Assembly (NCBI GenBank): GCA_044425575.1
Contig: JAWXVE010000077.1
Span: forward strand, 1 to 9,963
From: JAWXVE01 sp044425575
GTDB lineage: Bacteria > Bacillota > Clostridia > Lachnospirales > Lachnospiraceae
Direction of reading: 5' to 3'
Length of the DNA stretch: 9,963 nt
Shown: positions 5,514-9,963 of the stretch, piece by piece
Layout of the letters: each line of letters opens with the position of its first letter
How positions within the stretch are numbered: position 1 is the first letter of the stretch
Made by a program: the position numbers and the translations under genes
Notes under the pieces: generated by a model
Databases searched by the model: none
What the model was told of the DNA's origin: nothing
Seen by the model: the letters and a program-made list of their open reading frames with translations, nothing else

Positions 5514-6677
5514 TTACTTAATCAATCGAATTCTGCGCACCCCTTCAATTTCCTTCATATTCTCAATAATCTCAGGTGTCACTGGTGTTTCTGTATCAAT
5601 CATAGTATAGGCAAATTCATTCATAGACTTATTTATCATATCTGTAATATTAATTCCTAAATCTCCAATAAAGGCTGTGAATTTCGTGATCATATTCGCT
5701 ACATTTTCGTGGGAAATTGCAATTCTGCCAGCTTGCATACACACACCCATATCACAGGTTGGATAATTCACACTATTGATAATATTTCCATTTTCTAAGT
5801 AATCTTGTAACTGATTCACTGCCATAATGGCACAATTATCTTCCGACTCTTCTGTGGATGCACCTAAATGAGGAATTACAATACAATTATTTGCCCCTGC
5901 AGTAATTGTATTTGGAAAATCCGTAACGTAACGTTTGATTTTACCAGACTGGATTCCTGCTAAAATGTCAGCTTCATTGGCTAATAAATCTCTTGCAAAA
6001 TTAAGAATTACCACATCTTGTTTCATCTTGGCAATGGCTTCTTGATTAATCATTTCTCTCGTACTATCTAACAACGGAACATGAATGGTAATGTAATCAC
6101 ATTCTGCATAAATATCTTCTACTTGGGAAACTGGCTTTACACTTCTATTTAAGTTCCAAGCCGCGTGAACTGATAAGTATGGATCATATCCATATACTTG
6201 CATCCCAAAATGTCTGGCTGTATTAGCTACTTTTACACCGATTGCACCAAGACCAATAATACCAAGTTTTTTCCCTTGCAATTCGCATCCTGCAAAGTTT
6301 TTCTTTTCCTTCTCTGTAAGTTTCGCAATGTCTGGTTCGCCAGCATGATTAGACACCCAATTCACACCACCTACAATATCTCTAGATGCTAATAACATTC
6401 CTGCAATTACAAGCTCTTTTACACTATTGGCATTGGCTCCTGGTGTATTAAATACTACAATGCTTTCCTTGGTACAACGATCTAATGGAATGTTGTTCAC
6501 TCCTGCTCCCGCACGAGCAATTGCCAATAAATTATCTGAAAATTCCATGTCATGCATAGCTGCACTACGTACTAAGATTCCCTGAGCTTCTGACTCTGTA
6601 CTAGCTGGTTGATATTCTTCGCTAAATTCTGATAATCCAATTGGTGATATTTCATTTAAACAATAATATGGAAACAT
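5514..6677 (-). CDS. serA: D-3-phosphoglycerate dehydrogenase, short ACT-domain form
   Basis: Oxidises 3-phosphoglycerate to 3-phosphohydroxypyruvate with NAD, the first step of serine synthesis. The product has 387 residues. The nucleotide-binding fold shows GLGAIG (142-147) with the NAD-preferring Asp at 165 (GYD). Catalytic Arg229 (NFAR) and His270 (IPHLG) are present. The acidic partner normally found as DVFxxEP is not: the segment reads TDFPNT (252-257). The C-terminal ~320-387 is an ACT domain with HEN (323-325) and GINI (341-344), which correspond to serine-binding positions in E. coli SerA, so feedback inhibition is plausible. The ATG at 6677 was chosen because a GAGGGAG site precedes it and MFPYYCLNEI matches a normal family N-terminus. 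An in-frame ATG at 6755 would overlap serC. It lies 52 nt downstream of serC. Confidence 0.93.
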   Translation of the reverse strand: MFPYYCLNEISPIGLSEFSEEYQPASTESEAQGILVRSAAMHDMEFSDNLLAIARAGAGVNNIPLDRCTKESIVVFNTPGANANSVKELVIAGMLLASRDIVGGVNWVSNHAGEPDIAKLTEKEKKNFAGCELQGKKLGIIGLGAIGVKVANTARHFGMQVYGYDPYLSVHAAWNLNRSVKPVSQVEDIYAECDYITIHVPLLDSTREMINQEAIAKMKQDVVILNFARDLLANEADILAGIQSGKIKRYVTDFPNTITAGANNCIVIPHLGASTEESEDNCAIMAVNQLQDYLENGNIINSVNYPTCDMGVCMQAGRIAISHENVANMITKFTAFIGDLGINITDMINKSMNEFAYTMIDTETPVTPEIIENMKEIEGVRRIRLIK

Positions 6678-6729
6678 ATTCTCCCTCTTTCTTCTATATA
6701 AATATAAGCTTCGTCTGATTACTCCGTTA

Positions 6730-7818
6730 TTAAGATTCTCCATGTGTGGATTCAAATCTTTTCATAAAATCAACAAGTGCCTGCACACCTTCTATTGGCA
6801 TAGCATTGTAAATACTAGCTCTCATACCACCAACGCTTCTATGTCCCTTAATGTTTTCAAATCCTGCCGCCTTTGCTTCCTTAATAAAAGAAGCATCTAG
6901 TTCGTCGCTACCTGTTATAAATGGTACATTCATAAGCGAACGATCCTTAGCTACTACAGTTCCTTTAAACAACTTGCTTTGGTCTAAGAAGTCATATAAG
7001 ATAGCTGCCTTCTTCTCATTTAACGCTTTCATCGCTTCTAAGCCGCCAAGATTCTTAAGCCACTTAAATACTTTACCGCATATATAGATTCCATAAGCAG
7101 GTGGCGTATTGTATAAGGAATTGTTATCTGCATGAATCTTGTAAGATAACATAGTTGGTGTTCCTTCTAGCACATCTTCTGTAATCAAATCTTCTCGAAT
7201 AATAACAATGACTACTCCTGCTGGCCCTATATTTTTCTGTACCCCACCAAATACGATCCCATACCGGGATACATCAATTGGTTCTGACAAGAAACAAGAA
7301 GATACATCTGATACTAATGTCTTGCCCTTTGTATTAGGAAGATTCTTAAATTTTGTTCCATAAATGGTATTATTCTCACAAATATATACGTAATCTGCCT
7401 CTTCTGAAATAGGCAGTTCGGAACAATCTGGTATATAAGAAAACGTCTGATCTTCTGAAGAAGCAATCTTATTAGCCGTTCCATAACGTGCTGCCTCTTG
7501 ATATGCTTTCTTAGCCCATTGCCCTGTCACAATAAAGTCAGCCACTTTATTCTTCATAAGATTCATAGGAATCATAGCAAATTGTTGGCTAGCTCCACCT
7601 TGCAAAAATAACACTTTATAGTTATCTGGAATCTGCATAAGCTCTCTTAGATCAGCTTCTGCCTCTGCTAGAATAGTTTCAAATGCCTTAGAACGATGAC
7701 TCATCTCCATAACAGACATTCCTGTCCCATTATAATCAAGTATCTCTTTGGCTGCTTCTTCCATTACTGACTCTGGCAACACTGCTGGTCCTGCCGAAAA
7801 ATTATAGACTCTACCCAC
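6730..7818 (-). CDS. serC: Phosphoserine aminotransferase (GTG start)
   Basis: PLP-dependent transfer of an amino group from glutamate to 3-phosphohydroxypyruvate, giving phosphoserine, the second step of serine synthesis. The product has 362 residues, the same length as E. coli SerC. The N-terminal RVYNFSAGPAVLP is the family hallmark. GGASQ (74-78) binds cofactor phosphate, Lys195 in GGVQKNIGPAG is the Schiff-base lysine, and GHRSVGGMRAS (325-335) supplies phosphate-binding residues. The GTG at 7818 is preferred over the in-frame ATG at 7848: GGAGG lies 8 nt upstream of the GTG, the ATG has no ribosome binding site, and family members begin right at this point. It has its own candidate promoter downstream of ilvB and is followed by serA. 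No separate serB is seen. Confidence 0.95.
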   Translation of the reverse strand: MGRVYNFSAGPAVLPESVMEEAAKEILDYNGTGMSVMEMSHRSKAFETILAEAEADLRELMQIPDNYKVLFLQGGASQQFAMIPMNLMKNKVADFIVTGQWAKKAYQEAARYGTANKIASSEDQTFSYIPDCSELPISEEADYVYICENNTIYGTKFKNLPNTKGKTLVSDVSSCFLSEPIDVSRYGIVFGGVQKNIGPAGVVIVIIREDLITEDVLEGTPTMLSYKIHADNNSLYNTPPAYGIYICGKVFKWLKNLGGLEAMKALNEKKAAILYDFLDQSKLFKGTVVAKDRSLMNVPFITGSDELDASFIKEAKAAGFENIKGHRSVGGMRASIYNAMPIEGVQALVDFMKRFESTHGES

Positions 7819-7833
7819 TTTCTTCTCCTCCTC
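7816..7833 (-). promoter_or_regulatory. Ribosome binding site that selects the GTG start of serC
   Basis: GAGGAGGAGAAGAAAGTG on the minus strand places GGAGG (7831-7827) 8 nt before GTG. The core GGAGGAGAAGAA is shared with both sugar permease genes at the other end of the window. Confidence 0.8.
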
Positions 7834-7895
7834 AAATAAATCGCACATGGATTTATTCTAATCATATTCTGATTACTTACTTGGAACAACTTAAA

Positions 7896-7924
7896 ATTGT
7901 ACTCTTTCTTCTCATACAAGTCAA
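7896..7924 (-). promoter_or_regulatory. Promoter for serC-serA and the EAL gene
   Basis: On the minus strand TTGACT (7924-7919) and TACAAT (7901-7896) are separated by 17 nt, each one mismatch from consensus. It starts 10 nt past the ilvB stop codon and predicts a start near 7889, about 70 nt before the serC GTG. A small hairpin (TAATCA/TGATTA, 7859-7875) lies in that leader. No terminator separates ilvB from serC, so read-through from ilvB is also possible. Confidence 0.7.
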
Positions 7925-7934
7925 TAGTTGACTC

Positions 7935-9614
7935 TCAACTCTTCTTCTTCAAATCGTCTGCATCAAAGGCATCACTAATGGCCCCACCAGGGGACACCAT
8001 TGGAAATACTTTATCATCTTCTTGAATGACACATTCAATTACTGTTGGTCTCTTACTAGCAATTGCCTCTTCTAGGGCTTTCGCAAATTCTTCCTGCTTC
8101 GTAACACGTATCCCGTCACAACCAAGCCCTTTTGCCACCATAACAAAATCAACTGAATCATTTAATATGGTTTGAGAATACCGCTTATCATAGAACAATG
8201 TCTGCCATTGCCTTACCATACCAAGTACATGATTATTAATCACCACTTGAATAATCGGTATTCCATAACGACTAGCTGTGGCTAATTCATTTAAATTCAT
8301 TCGAAAGCAGCCATCTCCTCCCACATTGATACACGTCTTATGTGGATTCCCTACTTTAGCACCAATACAAGCTCCTAATCCGTACCCCATGGTTCCTAAT
8401 CCGCCTGATGTTAAGAACGTTCGTGGATTGGAGAATTTATAGTATTGTGCTGTCCACATTTGATGTTGCCCAACATCTGTAGAGATAATTGCCTCCCCTT
8501 TTGTAATCCGATCAATTTCCTCTACTATATAAGGACATGTTAATAAATCCTTTTCATATTTCAACGGAAACTTATCTTTTAATTCTTGAATATATTCCTT
8601 CCACTCTATATTAGACTTTTGCGTAATGCGTTTATTTAACTCTTGCAAAACATCTTTAAGATTCCCTACAATAGAAGCATCCGTCTTTACATTCTTGTTG
8701 ATTTCTGCCGCATCTACATCAATATGCACCACCTGTGCTGCTGATGCAAATGACTGTACATTCCCTACTACACGATCTGAAAATCTCGCACCTAAGGCAA
8801 TTAATAAATCACTTCTACTTACACCTAAGTTGGATACTTTTGTGCCGTGCATTCCAATCATACCTGTGTAGGAATCATCATGACCGTCAAATGCTCCTTT
8901 TCCCATAAGGGTATCACATACCGGTGCATCAATTAACCGTGCAAATTCTCGCACCTCTTTACAAGCATCTGATAAAATAGCACCTCCACCAAGGTAAATA
9001 TAAGGTTTCTTAGATGCTTGAATCAGTGACACCACCGTATCCATATGCTCCTCTAAATATGTTTTCTCATGTACCACACAAGATGGCTCCACATAGGTAT
9101 ATTCATATAAATTGGCAGTTACATCCTTTGTAATATCAACTAGAACTGGTCCTGTTCTTCCAGAACGTGCAATGTGAAATGCTTTCCGAATGGTATCTGC
9201 CAAAATCGAAATATCTTTTACAATAAAACCGTGTTTTGTAATTGGCATGGTAACACCTGCAATATCTACTTCTTGAAAAGTATCCTTCCCTAAAAGTGGA
9301 AGATTTACGTTGGCAGTAATTGCAACTAATGGTACCGAATCCATATATGCTGTTGCAATTCCTGTTACTAGATTCGTTGCACCTGGTCCACTCGTGGCAA
9401 AACATACCCCAACCTTACCCGTGGATCTTGCATATCCATCTGCTGCATGAGCTGCTCCTTGCTCATGTGAAGTAAGAATATGTGTAATTTCATCTTGATG
9501 GTGGTATAATGCATCATATACATTTAAAATTGTTCCGCCCGGATAGCCAAATACCGTATCTACTTTCTGCTCTTTCAAACATTCAATTACAATCTCAGCA
9601 CCGCTTATTTGCAT
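7935..9614 (-). CDS. ilvB: Acetolactate synthase, large (catalytic) subunit
   Basis: Thiamine-diphosphate enzyme condensing two pyruvates to 2-acetolactate, or pyruvate with 2-ketobutyrate, in valine, leucine and isoleucine synthesis. The 559 residues match the family length. The N-terminal MQISGAEIVIECL opening is typical, FGYPGG is at 22-27, and the cofactor-activating Glu is E51 in SHEQGAAHAADGYAR. The central domain spans ~190-340. The ThDP/Mg motif runs from GDG (433-435) to NN (460-461), followed by the VLGMVRQWQ segment (463-471) characteristic of biosynthetic AHAS, which points away from catabolic AlsS. The start at 9614 has only a modest AGGGT site 6 nt upstream. It follows ilvD by 49 nt. 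The regulatory subunit gene ilvN does not follow; serC does. Confidence 0.95.
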   Translation of the reverse strand: MQISGAEIVIECLKEQKVDTVFGYPGGTILNVYDALYHHQDEITHILTSHEQGAAHAADGYARSTGKVGVCFATSGPGATNLVTGIATAYMDSVPLVAITANVNLPLLGKDTFQEVDIAGVTMPITKHGFIVKDISILADTIRKAFHIARSGRTGPVLVDITKDVTANLYEYTYVEPSCVVHEKTYLEEHMDTVVSLIQASKKPYIYLGGGAILSDACKEVREFARLIDAPVCDTLMGKGAFDGHDDSYTGMIGMHGTKVSNLGVSRSDLLIALGARFSDRVVGNVQSFASAAQVVHIDVDAAEINKNVKTDASIVGNLKDVLQELNKRITQKSNIEWKEYIQELKDKFPLKYEKDLLTCPYIVEEIDRITKGEAIISTDVGQHQMWTAQYYKFSNPRTFLTSGGLGTMGYGLGACIGAKVGNPHKTCINVGGDGCFRMNLNELATASRYGIPIIQVVINNHVLGMVRQWQTLFYDKRYSQTILNDSVDFVMVAKGLGCDGIRVTKQEEFAKALEEAIASKRPTVIECVIQEDDKVFPMVSPGGAISDAFDADDLKKKS

Positions 9615-9663
9615 ACTATGACCCTACCCTTTCTACTTGTGTTCTCATGTATATTCTATTGTC

Positions 9664-9963
9664 TTATTTGCTTGGTAATTCAAGAATTGCTCCTCGGTTA
9701 CCACTTGTTACAAGTTCACGATATCGTACTAAATATCCACTTGTTACATTGGATTCTCTTGGCACCCAAGCTTCTCTTCTCTTGGCTAACTCTTCCTCTG
9801 ACACATCCATTTGTATAGAATTAGAAGGAATATCAATGGTAATCTTATCCCCTTCTTGTACAAGGGCAATCGGTCCTCCTACTGCCGCTTCCGGAGAAAC
9901 ATGGCCAATGGAAGCCCCTCTAGACGCACCCGAAAAACGACCGTCTGTAATAAGTGCCACACT
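9664..9963 (-). CDS. ilvD: Dihydroxy-acid dehydratase, C-terminal fragment
   Basis: Only the last 99 residues are in the window; the gene begins beyond the right edge. The fragment carries the conserved C-terminal signature ALITDGRFSGASRG. Its Ser in GRFSG is the proposed catalytic base in characterised family members. GHVSPEAAVGGPIALV and the EEEL-xxRR-xxW segment then follow as usual for IlvD. The family uses an Fe-S cluster to convert 2,3-dihydroxy-isovalerate (or -methylvalerate) to the 2-keto acid. A valine codon GTG at 9960 could be mistaken for a start, but the frame continues to the edge and the family is over 500 residues. It lies 49 nt upstream of ilvB on the same strand, a typical ilvDB operon order. 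Confidence 0.95.
   Translation of the reverse strand, partial: SVALITDGRFSGASRGASIGHVSPEAAVGGPIALVQEGDKITIDIPSNSIQMDVSEEELAKRREAWVPRESNVTSGYLVRYRELVTSGNRGAILELPSK

Noticed and set aside
7926..7940. Perfect 6-bp inverted repeat AGTTGA-CTC-TCAACT at the ilvB stop codon, considered as a terminator
   Set aside because: The stem is short and A/T-rich, the loop is only 3 nt, and no T-run follows on the minus strand. Part of it abuts the serC promoter, so it was not called a terminator.
9136..9405. Open frame of 89 codons on the minus strand inside ilvB
   Set aside because: It is a frame shadow of ilvB, rich in Cys, Arg and Ser as expected from reading that gene in another frame.

Overview
The window is a piece of a low-GC Firmicute chromosome, most likely a Clostridia member of the Lachnospiraceae type. 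The evidence is strong GGAGG-type ribosome binding sites, sigma-A-like promoters with 17-bp spacers, an LplB/YtcP-type carbohydrate ABC transporter, and a short ACT-domain SerA. The organism assignment is inferred; there is no marker gene here.

Left block (1-2291, minus strand): a carbohydrate ABC importer operon of the CUT1 family. It is transcribed from a strong promoter near 2180-2208 in the order LplB-like permease, YtcP-like permease, then a solute-binding protein of which only the first 18 codons of signal peptide are in the window. A stem-loop separates the permeases from the binding protein. No ATPase, regulator or glycosidase is visible, so the substrate cannot be named.

Middle block (2292-3600): an MscS-type mechanosensitive channel gene (minus) and an unrecognised 80-residue acidic protein gene (plus) diverge from a compact intergenic region. 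Each has a well-formed promoter. The small gene meets the next minus-strand gene head to head at a shared 13-bp bidirectional terminator.

Right block (3601-9963, minus strand): amino-acid biosynthesis genes in the order ilvD (3' end only), ilvB, serC, serA, followed by a GAF/degenerate-GGDEF/EAL protein predicted to hydrolyse cyclic di-GMP. IlvD and IlvB belong to branched-chain amino-acid synthesis. SerA and SerC make phosphoserine from 3-phosphoglycerate. A well-formed promoter just downstream of ilvB suggests that serC-serA-EAL can be transcribed separately. No promoter or terminator is evident between serA and the EAL gene, so c-di-GMP turnover and serine synthesis may be co-expressed.

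Almost everything is ordinary housekeeping or accessory metabolism. The points most worth a second look are the EAL gene in the serine operon, the SerA lacking the usual catalytic Glu, the orphan acidic protein, and the terminator built from the end of a coding sequence. I saw no RNA genes, insertion sequences, CRISPR arrays or phage genes.
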